Origin: CAZZNQ01 sp964655775
Lineage (GTDB): Bacteria; Planctomycetota; Brocadiia; SM23-32
NCBI GenBank assembly: GCA_964655775.1
Contig: CAZZNQ010000073.1
Span: forward strand, 1-20,846
Length of the DNA: 20,846 bases
Direction of reading: 5' to 3'
Position numbers and translations under genes: made by a program. Under the pieces are notes generated by a model that saw nothing but the letters and a program-made list of their open reading frames with translations, did not search any database and had not been told where the DNA came from. Positions 4,935 through 12,277 of this stretch are shown here, piece after piece (positions within the stretch are counted from its first letter, which is position 1; each line of letters begins with the position of its first letter).

Positions 4935-7625
4935 ATGCGTGCGGATTACATGGCAGCCCGGATCGCCGGATGCGGCACCCCCGCCCCGTCCACCACGTGG
5001 AGGCTGCTGTGCCGCCAGGCGGAGCGCCGCCCGAACGCACCGTTCCTGATCGCGCCGAACAGGCGCGATCTCAGCTACAGGGACGCCAGGGGTGAAGTGC
5101 GTCGGTTTGCCGGACTTCTGGCCGGAATGGGCCTGCAGCGAGGGGACGTGGTTCTGCAGCTTGTGGCCGACGGCGCCGAGGCGGCGCTCTGCTACCTGGC
5201 GCTCTCGGCCGCCACGAGTTGCTGCGCAGTGAACGCCGAACTGGGCGGGGAGCAGCTTGAACGGTTCTTCCGGTTGGTTGGGGCAAAGGCGGCGGTCGCC
5301 CAGCGAGGAATCGCCGACAGAGCGGCGGAAGTGGTCCGGCGCCTGGGTCTGCCGGTGATGTGGCTGGAACCCCGGACCGGGGGGGCAGCCGGCACGTTCG
5401 ACCTGTCCGGCGACCTCGGCACGCCAGCGGAGGCCGGCGAGTTCGCGCGCACCTCCGACATCGCCCTCGTCCTGCAGACCTCGGGAACAACCGGCCCTCC
5501 AAAGGCCGTGCCGCTCACGCACTCCAACATCACGATCTGCGCCCGATGGATCGCCAATGCCCAAAGGCTGACACCGGAGGACCGCTGGCTCGGCGGAGCA
5601 CGCTTCTTCCACACACATACCCTTGTGGGCGGGATACTCTCCTCACTGGTAAGCGGTGGAAGCGCCGTGTGCCCAGGTCGGTTCGATGTCGCCCGTTTCT
5701 CTGAGTGGTTGGACCTGACGCGGCCCACGTGGTTTTCCTCCGTCCCGACGGTGCACATGGCGCTCGCTGCCCGGGCACAGGCGCATGTGGAAGTGGTCCG
5801 ACGCCGGCCGCTGCGCTTCATCCGTTCCGGCGGCGCGGCGTTGGACGTGGAGACATGGCGCCGGCTCGAAGAGGTCTTTCGCTGTCCCGTTATCGTTAGC
5901 TACGGCATGACGGAGTGCAGCCCGCGACTGACACACAATCCTCTTCCGCCGAGCGAGCGCAAGCGTGCATCTGTCGGTCTATCCGTCGGGCCGGACATCG
6001 CCGTGATGGACGGCAATGATCTTCTCCTCCCCAGGGGTGGCGTCGGCGAAGTCGTCGTTCGGGGGCCGTCGGTGATGGGCGGATACCTCAACGACCCTGC
6101 GGCGAACGCGCAGGTGTTCTTCGACGGCTGGCTGCGCACCGGCGACCTCGGCTACATCGACCAGGACGGCTACGTGTTCCTTACCGGGAGGAAGAAGGAA
6201 GCCATCAACCACGGCGGGGAGATGATCTCGCCGTGGGAGATCGACCACGCACTGCTGGCGCACCCCGCCGTGCGCCATGCGGCCGCCTTCGGCGCCCCGC
6301 ATCGGCAGTTCGGCGAGGAGGTCCAGGCGGCCGTGGTTCTGCAGGAAAATGCAGCCGCGACCGAGGAGGAACTGATGGAGCACTGCGCGGGCCGGCTGGT
6401 GGACTTCAAGGTGCCGAGGCGGGTTCACTTCGTCGAGGGGATGCCCCTCGGCCCGACCGGCAAAGTGCAGCGTCGCGCGCTGGCGGAACAATTGGTGCGC
6501 CGACCGTCCGAGCCCTCGGACACCGGCGAATCGGACAGATCCTATGAATCGGCCGTCATGCAAGTGTGGGCCGAACTCCTGGAAACGCCGCCGCGGGACC
6601 CCAGGGACAACTTCTTCGATCTGGGCGGAGATTCGATGGCCGCGGCCCGGTTCCTGCACCGCGTGGAAGGCATCACCGGCATACACCTTCTGCCGGCCGT
6701 GTTCTTCGCGGACCCAACGCCGAAGGGCGTGGCAAGGGCGCTTCGACGACGACTGGACTCCGCCGACCCACCGCCCCTCGTCCCGTTCCGTCCGCATGGG
6801 GGCAAGACGCCGTTCTTCTTTGTGGTGCCCGCTCTGCCCTGGGCGCTGTTCGATCTTTCCCGGCTCCTGGATGACGACCGTCCGTTCTACGCCATACATC
6901 CGCTGGGCTTCGTGGACCACGAGAACCCGAAGGTGGACCTGGAGGACCTGGCCCGGCGGTACATCGACTGCATCCGCGAGGTCCGGCCGACCGGCCCGTA
7001 CATCGTGGGCGGCGTCTCGTCCGGCGGCCGTGTCGCCTGGGAGATGGCCCAGCGGCTTCGCGCGGCCGGGGAGGAGGTGGAACTGCTGGTCCTGGTGGAC
7101 GTGCTGCGCCGGCGCACCTTTATTCCCACCTTCTGGGGCATCCACGCCCGCCTCAGTTCGCTGGTGGACAGCGCGATCCGATTCAGCCGCCGGAGCGGCC
7201 GCGAGAATGCACAGGTGCTGCAGGGGGCGGTGAGAAGACTGCTGAGTCGGCTGCGCGGGGGGGCTGGCTCCGAGCGGCGCGCACACCGGACCCACGCCGT
7301 CGTCCGCCGGCAGGTGCTGGACCTTGTTGCGGCCCATCGAGACGCCTTCCGCCATTATGAGATGCGCCCGTACCCGGGCCGAGTCGCCTACTTCTGGGCG
7401 GAAGGGACTCGCATCCTTTCGCTCAGTGACCCCCGGAAAGGCTGGGACGACCTGGCGGTCGGCGAACTCCAGACCTACCGCGTGCCGGGGGCGCACGATC
7501 GGACCCTCGTGCCGCCGAACGTAGAGGAGTTCGCGGAGAAGTTGCGCACCTGCCTGTCGGGACTGGACTCATCGGACGGACCGGCGGCCAGCACAGGTAT
7601 TGACAGTGCGCCCTCTCGGGAATAG
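4935..7625 (+). CDS. Adenylation-carrier-thioesterase (A-T-TE) NRPS-like enzyme
   Basis: An 896-residue single-module enzyme. Residues about 20-520 are an ANL adenylation domain: TSGTTGPPK (182-190), YGMTE (323-327), TGD (402-404), GRKKEAINHGG (418-428) and catalytic Lys510 in PTGKVQR. Residues 535-605 are a carrier domain with DLGGDS (Ser567 takes phosphopantetheine). Residues 615-875 are a thioesterase with GVSSG (Ser695), probable Asp722 and His854. No condensation domain exists. The region normally holding the amino-binding Asp of NRPS domains reads FFHTHTLVGG (224-233), and the domain resembles plant/fungal oxalyl-CoA synthetases (PLRFIRS, NPLPP). The substrate is therefore probably a carboxylic acid without an alpha-amino group. 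Tridomain A-T-TE enzymes of this layout include fungal quinone/furanone synthetases and bacterial RalA. An AGGAGAG ribosome site precedes it. The product is unknown. Confidence 0.9.
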   Translation: MRADYMAARIAGCGTPAPSTTWRLLCRQAERRPNAPFLIAPNRRDLSYRDARGEVRRFAGLLAGMGLQRGDVVLQLVADGAEAALCYLALSAATSCCAVNAELGGEQLERFFRLVGAKAAVAQRGIADRAAEVVRRLGLPVMWLEPRTGGAAGTFDLSGDLGTPAEAGEFARTSDIALVLQTSGTTGPPKAVPLTHSNITICARWIANAQRLTPEDRWLGGARFFHTHTLVGGILSSLVSGGSAVCPGRFDVARFSEWLDLTRPTWFSSVPTVHMALAARAQAHVEVVRRRPLRFIRSGGAALDVETWRRLEEVFRCPVIVSYGMTECSPRLTHNPLPPSERKRASVGLSVGPDIAVMDGNDLLLPRGGVGEVVVRGPSVMGGYLNDPAANAQVFFDGWLRTGDLGYIDQDGYVFLTGRKKEAINHGGEMISPWEIDHALLAHPAVRHAAAFGAPHRQFGEEVQAAVVLQENAAATEEELMEHCAGRLVDFKVPRRVHFVEGMPLGPTGKVQRRALAEQLVRRPSEPSDTGESDRSYESAVMQVWAELLETPPRDPRDNFFDLGGDSMAAARFLHRVEGITGIHLLPAVFFADPTPKGVARALRRRLDSADPPPLVPFRPHGGKTPFFFVVPALPWALFDLSRLLDDDRPFYAIHPLGFVDHENPKVDLEDLARRYIDCIREVRPTGPYIVGGVSSGGRVAWEMAQRLRAAGEEVELLVLVDVLRRRTFIPTFWGIHARLSSLVDSAIRFSRRSGRENAQVLQGAVRRLLSRLRGGAGSERRAHRTHAVVRRQVLDLVAAHRDAFRHYEMRPYPGRVAYFWAEGTRILSLSDPRKGWDDLAVGELQTYRVPGAHDRTLVPPNVEEFAEKLRTCLSGLDSSDGPAASTGIDSAPSRE

Positions 7626-7628
7626 ACT
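7600..7628 (+). promoter_or_regulatory. Strong sigma-70-like promoter candidate for the OsmC gene
   Basis: TTGACA (7600-7605), a 17-bp spacer and TAGACT (7623-7628). It overlaps the last codons of the A-T-TE gene and would start transcription near 7635, giving a leader of roughly 180 nt before the OsmC-family gene. Confidence 0.6.
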
Positions 7629-7638
7629 GGGGTTTGTG

Positions 7639-7680
7639 ACGCGGAAGCAGGGGGGCCTCACGGCGCTGCTTCCTTTGCGT
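7639..7680 (+). other. Leader hairpin downstream of the promoter candidate
   Basis: GGAAGCAG (7643-7650) pairs perfectly with CTGCTTCC (7666-7673). An outer ACGC/GCGT pair (7639-7642, 7677-7680) is separated by three T. It would sit at the very 5' end of a transcript from the promoter at 7600-7628. It could equally end read-through from the A-T-TE gene, though the T-tract after it is poor. Confidence 0.5.
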
Positions 7681-7813
7681 CGAAGAACACCGGCCGTCGG
7701 GCGGGCGAGAACGGAGGGCGGTCCGCCATCGGCGGGCACGTCCCGGTACCATGGCCGGGGGCACGGCATCCCGATTGCCGGGACCGATCGCACTCAGAGA
7801 GGGGGCTGCACCA

Positions 7814-8362
7814 ATGGCGGACGAGAAGATGGTCAACGGCGTAGACGTGCAGACGCTGGGCGAGAAGGCGAAGCAGATCAAGGCGAATCCGGAGCTTGGC
7901 GCTTTCCGGTTTCACGTTCATAACGACTGGCTGAGCTGCGGGCACAGCCGCACCACGATTCGCAGCTTCTACGGCGTGGGAGAAGAGATCGAGCACGACG
8001 AAGCGTTCGTGCTGGATGCGGACGAGCCGCACGTTCTGCTGGGCGGCGACGAAGGACCCAACCCGGTCGAGCACCTGCTCAACGCGCTGGTCACGTGCCT
8101 GACCGGCGCCATGGCCTACCACGCCGCGCTGAGGGGCATCCACATCGAAAAACTCTCATCGGACGTGGAAGGAGAACTGGACGTGCGCGGCTTCATGGGC
8201 CTGGAAGAGAGCGTGCGCAGGGGCTACCAGAACATCAAGGTGACCTTCCACGTAAAGGCCGACGCGCCGAAAGAGAAACTGGAACAGTGCGCCCGGTTCT
8301 CGCCGGTGTTCGACACCGTTACGAACGGCACGAACGTGGAACTGAAGATCGAGAAGGCGTGA
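7814..8362 (+). CDS. OsmC/Ohr-like family protein
   Basis: A 182-residue protein. Residues 40-75 carry the N-terminal beta-sheet. PNPVEHLLNALVTCLTGAMA (82-101) holds the conserved Cys95 on the central helix of the OsmC fold. SPVFDTVTNGTNVEL (163-177) is the C-terminal signature. Classical OsmC and Ohr peroxidases have a second catalytic cysteine where this protein has Ser163, with another Cys at 159. It therefore belongs to the OsmC-like branch with an SPV motif, whose peroxidase activity is less certain. The frame is open upstream to 7751, but GAGGGGG lies just before the ATG at 7814 and the family starts there. A promoter candidate at 7600 suggests transcription separate from the A-T-TE gene. 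Confidence 0.88.
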   Translation: MADEKMVNGVDVQTLGEKAKQIKANPELGAFRFHVHNDWLSCGHSRTTIRSFYGVGEEIEHDEAFVLDADEPHVLLGGDEGPNPVEHLLNALVTCLTGAMAYHAALRGIHIEKLSSDVEGELDVRGFMGLEESVRRGYQNIKVTFHVKADAPKEKLEQCARFSPVFDTVTNGTNVELKIEKA

Positions 8363-8400
8363 CGCACCGTTTGCGTGATCTGCAGTGAGTCTGTCGTCTG

Positions 8401-8454
8401 GCGCGAGGGCGGGGCCGGAAGCTCTCCAGCATCGTTCCGGCCCTCTCGTCGCGC
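8401..8454. terminator. Long two-part hairpin between OsmC and SagB-like genes
   Basis: The inner stem GGGCCGGAA (8412-8420)/TTCCGGCCC (8435-8443) is a perfect 9 bp with a 14-nt loop. The outer stem GCGCGA (8401-8406)/TCGCGC (8449-8454) is a perfect 6 bp. It begins 38 bp after the OsmC stop and ends 22 bp before the next start. There is no T-tract, so it may be a factor-assisted terminator, an mRNA processing structure or a short palindromic element. Confidence 0.5.
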
Positions 8455-8476
8455 ATACTGCGAAAGGGGGCCGACC

Positions 8477-9769
8477 GTGGGAGACGAGCGTTTCCCGCCG
8501 GGTTTCGACGACATGGTTTCTTTTGGGCTTCTGGATGCCGTTCTGGGCCGGCGGTCAAGGCGCTTCTTCCGCGGAGCGGAGATCCCGGACGGTGTGTTCG
8601 AGTATCGCTCCGGGCACGAGCCGATGCCACTTTCGGAGTTGGAGAAGATGCTGGTGGTCGGCGCGTGCGGGGCCAATACCAGCTGGAACTACCTGATCTA
8701 CCGAGCGGAACGCTACGCCCCGCACCTTTCCAACTACGCCGCGGCAGCCGGCGGCCGAAGCTTCCCCTCTGCTGCCGGATTCTACACCAGCAAGACCTTT
8801 TTCACCGACGACGACGGTGTGTACGTGCTGGAGGCCCGTGACTCAGAGCCGTTCGCCGAACGCGAGGTCGACGGCGGTCTGGACCTGAAGAAACTGATCG
8901 AAGCCACGCGATCGCACGTGCGCAAGATCTCCGAAGGCCGCCTCAAGTTGCCGGCCAGCCCGCCCCATGTTGAGCCGCATAACACGTGGGTGGTGAACAA
9001 GCCGGGCACGCTGCTCGTGATCCCGGTCGGCGATCTGGCTCAACACGTCCTGCTGAACCTGTGCTACATGCTTCAGAACGGCCTGGTCCTTTATGACGAT
9101 GTCAACGGGAGGCCCGTGCCGGACATCGAAAGCTTCTCGGACATGGTGGACGTCGAGAACACCTGGCCGCTCACGTTCGTGGAGCAGTGGTCGCTGGCCG
9201 AACTGACCGCAGAGCTGTCCACAAGCTGCTATGTGGGAACGCTGATGCTGCAGGCGATGGGGCTGGGCGGCTGGATGTTCAACGGCATCGATCCGTTCAG
9301 CATGTTGGGCGCCAGCGGCGATCCGGAGTGCCCCGCGTTGGGCTTCCGCTACGATGAGAACCCGCAATGGCCCTACCCCAACCCCACCGGCCTGCAGGGC
9401 GTAATGGAAGCTTTCTGTCCGCCCCACTACCCGGACATGCGCACCGCCGTCGAGGCGGTCTGCGATCGGAAGTTCGGACCGGGCGGTCCTTTCAGCGCAC
9501 AGACGCCCGGCCCGTGGAAGGACAACGCCGGCGTCCGTTCCGCCGCCCAGGTGCACGACGATCGGTTCCGCGAATGCGTGTCGCTGCAGGCCCGGTACGT
9601 GCTGGAGGACTTCGGCAAGTTCCCCGGCACCGTTCCGTCGGTGTTCCTTATCACCTATCTGCAGGCACACCACCTGGACCTGGAGTTCTACGACCGCTTC
9701 TACGAGCCGGGCGCCTATCTCCAAACACACACAACCCACATGAGACGCTGGCATCCCGGCGCGTGCTGA
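8477..9769 (+). CDS. Putative SagB/nitroreductase-like flavin oxidoreductase
   Basis: A 430-residue protein of uncertain function. RRSRRFF (25-31) resembles the N-terminal FMN-phosphate motif of nitroreductases. LSELEKMLVVGACGANTS (52-69) and the segment around FPSAAGFY...GVYVLEARD (96-122) resemble the N-terminal half of SagB-type dehydrogenases. TSCYVGTLMLQAMGLGGWMF (249-268) resembles the C-terminal nitroreductase helix. The C-terminal 110 residues (about 320-430) are extra and unassigned. The start is a GTG with AAGGGGG 6 nt upstream; the longer in-frame ATG at 8375 would run through the hairpin and lacks a ribosome site. SagB-like enzymes oxidise azolines in peptide natural products, but no cyclodehydratase or precursor is visible here. 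The family call is tentative. Confidence 0.6.
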   Translation: MGDERFPPGFDDMVSFGLLDAVLGRRSRRFFRGAEIPDGVFEYRSGHEPMPLSELEKMLVVGACGANTSWNYLIYRAERYAPHLSNYAAAAGGRSFPSAAGFYTSKTFFTDDDGVYVLEARDSEPFAEREVDGGLDLKKLIEATRSHVRKISEGRLKLPASPPHVEPHNTWVVNKPGTLLVIPVGDLAQHVLLNLCYMLQNGLVLYDDVNGRPVPDIESFSDMVDVENTWPLTFVEQWSLAELTAELSTSCYVGTLMLQAMGLGGWMFNGIDPFSMLGASGDPECPALGFRYDENPQWPYPNPTGLQGVMEAFCPPHYPDMRTAVEAVCDRKFGPGGPFSAQTPGPWKDNAGVRSAAQVHDDRFRECVSLQARYVLEDFGKFPGTVPSVFLITYLQAHHLDLEFYDRFYEPGAYLQTHTTHMRRWHPGAC

Positions 9770-10184
9770 TTCGCCCGGGCCGCTGACAAGCGGGCGTCGG
9801 ACAAGGCGCGTCCTCACATCGAGCGCGCCCGCCCAGCGGAAGCGAATGGCCCTTCGCCGGGAACGCCGAAGCTCCGCGAGACTCTCAAATGGGCCCATAC
9901 CCTACAGAAAGCTGCGCGGGACAGGGCGTCGATTCTTCGGACGGTGATGGCGCAATCTGACGTCGGCACAGACAGGGCTCAACTTGACACGCGCCGAAAG
10001 GCGAATAGGATGGGGGTACGCGGCGAGTGGGCCTGAGACCACCGGGAGACGGGACTGCCGAGACCGCTGAGACCACCGAACCGTCGACGCAACGAGCTAG
10101 CCGCTGTCGCAAGAAGCTTCGCAACAAGCGTTTGTGTAGCGACTCTAATTCCGCCCGGACACGCATAGCCAGGGAGAGAACTGT
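9770..10184. other. 415-bp intergenic region upstream of purC
   Basis: No credible gene is seen on either strand; the antisense ORF across it is a shadow of purC. It contains the promoter candidate at 9984-10011, then a 170-nt leader in which TGAGACCACC occurs twice (10034-10043 and 10068-10077). I could not match this to a known riboswitch. The first 200 bp hold nothing I can identify. Confidence 0.5.
9984..10011 (+). promoter_or_regulatory. Promoter candidate for purC
   Basis: TTGACA (9984-9989), a 16-bp spacer and TAGGAT (10006-10011). The -10 ends about 173 bp before the purC start. It resembles the candidate at 7600-7628 in both boxes. Confidence 0.55.
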
Positions 10185-11081
10185 ATGAAGACGCCAGAGA
10201 CCATGGTGAAGTCGGACCTGGAGGGACTGGAGGCGTTCAGCCGCGGAAAGGTGCGCGACATCTACGAGCTGGGGAACGACCTCCTGATCGTAACAACCGA
10301 CCGCATAAGCTGTTACGATGTAGTCCTCCCAACACCCATCCCATGGAAGGGGAAGGTGCTCACCAGGCTGACGGAGTTCTGGCTGGACTATCTGAAGGAT
10401 ACCGTGCCCAGCCACCTGATAACGACGGACGTGGATGCGATGGGTGCGGAGGTGCGACGGCATTCGGGCAAGCTGCGCGGGCGCACGATGCTGGTCAAAC
10501 GGGCGAAGGTGCTACCCGTGGAGTGCGTGGTGCGCGGCTACATAAGCGGCTCCGCATGGCGCGCTTACCAGGAAGACGGCGAGGTCTGCGGCATCAAGTT
10601 GCCCAAGGGGCTGCGCGAGAGCGAGCAACTGCCGGAGCCGATCTTCACGCCGACGACGAAGGCGACGTCCGGCCACGACGAGCCGATCACGATGGCCGAG
10701 ATGGAGGACGTGCTCGGCGCCGAACAGGCGCAGCGGATCCGAGACCTCTCGATCGGCGTCTACTCGAAGGGGGCGGAGTGCGCGGCGGAGAAAGGAATCA
10801 TCATCAGCGACACCAAGTTCGAATGGGGACTCTGCGACGGCGAACTGACGCTGGTGGACGAAGTGCTGACACCGGATTCATCGCGGTTCTGGCCGGCGGA
10901 TACCTACCGGCCCGGCGGGCCGCAGTTCAGCTACGACAAGCAGTTCGTCCGCGACTGGCTGGACTCGACGGGATGGGACCACGAGCCCCCCGCACCCGAG
11001 CTGCCGGCGGACATCGTGCGACAGACCTCGGAGAAGTACCTCAGCGCGTGTCGCCGCATCGCGGGCGGCATGCCCGAGTGA
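10185..11081 (+). CDS. purC: Phosphoribosylaminoimidazole-succinocarboxamide (SAICAR) synthase
   Basis: A 298-residue enzyme of de novo purine synthesis joining CAIR and aspartate with ATP in the cytoplasm. GKVRDIYELG (21-30) is the N-terminal nucleotide-binding strand-turn. LPVECVVRGYISGSAWRAY (110-128) is SAICAR synthase signature 1. ISDTKFEWG (207-215) and LVDEVLTPDSSRFW (223-236) are the C-terminal signature regions. The length of about 300 matches the longer eukaryote-like/bacterial form rather than the 240-residue E. coli form. AGGGAGAG precedes the ATG. It stands alone on its strand, without other pur genes nearby, and converges on the UPF0057 gene with 44 bp between them. Confidence 0.97.
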   Translation: MKTPETMVKSDLEGLEAFSRGKVRDIYELGNDLLIVTTDRISCYDVVLPTPIPWKGKVLTRLTEFWLDYLKDTVPSHLITTDVDAMGAEVRRHSGKLRGRTMLVKRAKVLPVECVVRGYISGSAWRAYQEDGEVCGIKLPKGLRESEQLPEPIFTPTTKATSGHDEPITMAEMEDVLGAEQAQRIRDLSIGVYSKGAECAAEKGIIISDTKFEWGLCDGELTLVDEVLTPDSSRFWPADTYRPGGPQFSYDKQFVRDWLDSTGWDHEPPAPELPADIVRQTSEKYLSACRRIAGGMPE

Positions 11082-11125
11082 GCCAGGCGGAGGCGCACAG
11101 GAACCCGCCCCGCGAGGATCATGCC

Positions 11126-11290
11126 TCAGGCGTTGGGTTCCGTGCGCGTGCAGATGACGATGGCCCCGATGATGCCCGGCACCCAGCCGAGCAGCGTAAG
11201 GACGAGCACCAGAAGGACGCTGCCGCATCCGCGGTCCAGGACGGCGAGCGGCGGCAGGAATATGCATAGCAACGCACGCAGGAGTGACAT
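11126..11290 (-). CDS. YqaE/Pmp3 (UPF0057) family membrane peptide
   Basis: A 54-residue peptide with two membrane segments and the family pattern LCIFLPPLAVLDRGCG (8-23) followed by LTLLGWVPGIIGAIVI (31-46). Pmp3/UPF0057 peptides are plasma-membrane proteins tied to salt and membrane-potential stress in plants and yeast; in bacteria they are stress-linked with little mechanism known. The ORF is open to 11356, but the ATG at 11290 has an AAGGAGA ribosome site and matches the family start. It lies 14 bp after the alpha/beta hydrolase and is probably co-transcribed with it. Confidence 0.88.
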   Translation of the reverse strand: MSLLRALLCIFLPPLAVLDRGCGSVLLVLVLTLLGWVPGIIGAIVICTRTEPNA

Positions 11291-11304
11291 CGGGGTCCAT
11301 CTCC

Positions 11305-12249
11305 TTAAGGTTGAGCAGTGGGGGATGCCGCATCGGCGTCGGGCTGACGAACGCACTCGCGACAGAAGGAGGCGAACGCATCCAGATATTCGCGTCCGCC
11401 GGCCGCATACGTGTCGTTGTGACCCGCGCCGGAGATAGTGTACCAGGTCTTGGGTGCCGGAGCGGAGTCGAACACGGCGCGTCCCTGCTCGAAGGGCACG
11501 ATCTCATCGCGGTCACCGTGCAGCATCAGCAGAGGCACTCCGAGGCCGCCGATCCGGGCCTCGTTGTCGAACCGCGATCGCACCAGTGGGCCAAGGGGCA
11601 GCACGGGAAACTGGACGCTCGCCATCGCCGGAATGCTCCGGAACGCGCTCTCCATGATCAGGCCGGCCACGGGACGCCGTAGCGCCAAGTCCAGGGCGAC
11701 TCCCGCGCCCAGCGAACGGCCGAACGCAATGATTCTGTCCGGTGGGATGCCCCGCTCATCGGTCAGGTGTGCGTATGCGGCGTCCGCGTCGAAGTAGAGG
11801 CCCTTCTCGGACGGCTTGCCGTCGCTTTGGCCGTAGCCGCGGTAGTCGAAGATGAACACGGCAAGCCCGCTACGGGCCAGTAGCAGCAGGTTCTCGGCCC
11901 GGTGCGTGATGTTGCCCGCGTTGCCGTGGCACCACAGAACGACGGGCCGCTCCTCGGCCGGGGTCTCGCCGTAGCCGGCGTGGAACCACCCGTGGAGCGT
12001 CAGGCCGTCCTCCGTCGTGAAGGCGCACGCCTCGGCATCGGCCGGTGGATCCCACGACATCAGCGGCGTCCGCGTTCGGGGGTAGATCAGGCGGTTCTGC
12101 ATCAGGACCACCAGCGCGACGAACAGCACGACGGCCACCGCCGCCGCCCGCGCTACCCGCGCCACCGGCCCGTGCAGCTTTCCCCGCGCCTGCAGGACAA
12201 CGACCGCCAGTACAGCGCAAATCAGAAGCGCCCTGAGCACGTTTGCCAT
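11305..12249 (-). CDS. Membrane-anchored alpha/beta hydrolase (Bem46/ABHD-like)
   Basis: A 314-residue protein. Two hydrophobic segments (about residues 4-20 and 33-50) anchor it. The hydrolase domain follows from residue 76: HGNAGN (108-113) for the oxyanion loop, DYRGYGQSDG (135-144), nucleophile Ser179 in GRSLG (177-181), probable acid Asp248 in HGDRDEIVP and His277 in GAGHNDTY. This pattern is that of the Bem46/ABHD13/ABHD17 group of serine hydrolases, which includes lipid and acyl-protein thioesterases; the substrate here is unknown. It starts 28 bp after the YchF-like gene and ends 14 bp before the UPF0057 gene, giving a three-gene minus-strand operon. Confidence 0.85.
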   Translation of the reverse strand: MANVLRALLICAVLAVVVLQARGKLHGPVARVARAAAVAVVLFVALVVLMQNRLIYPRTRTPLMSWDPPADAEACAFTTEDGLTLHGWFHAGYGETPAEERPVVLWCHGNAGNITHRAENLLLLARSGLAVFIFDYRGYGQSDGKPSEKGLYFDADAAYAHLTDERGIPPDRIIAFGRSLGAGVALDLALRRPVAGLIMESAFRSIPAMASVQFPVLPLGPLVRSRFDNEARIGGLGVPLLMLHGDRDEIVPFEQGRAVFDSAPAPKTWYTISGAGHNDTYAAGGREYLDAFASFCRECVRQPDADAASPTAQP

Positions 12250-12277
12250 CGCCTCGCCCGCCCGTCGATCGGTGCCG

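Noticed and set aside
5979..7496. 505-codon minus-strand ORF
   Set aside because: It is antisense to the A-T-TE gene and its translation has no recognisable domain.
8477..9769. A ribosomally made peptide (TOMM/RiPP) cluster around the SagB-like gene
   Set aside because: No cyclodehydratase, precursor peptide or transporter is present within several kilobases.
8843..9898. 351-codon minus-strand ORF
   Set aside because: It is antisense to the SagB-like gene, with shadow composition.
9885..10463. 192-codon minus-strand ORF covering the purC leader
   Set aside because: It overlaps the N-terminal part of purC and lacks a ribosome site or motifs, so it does not fill the intergenic gap.
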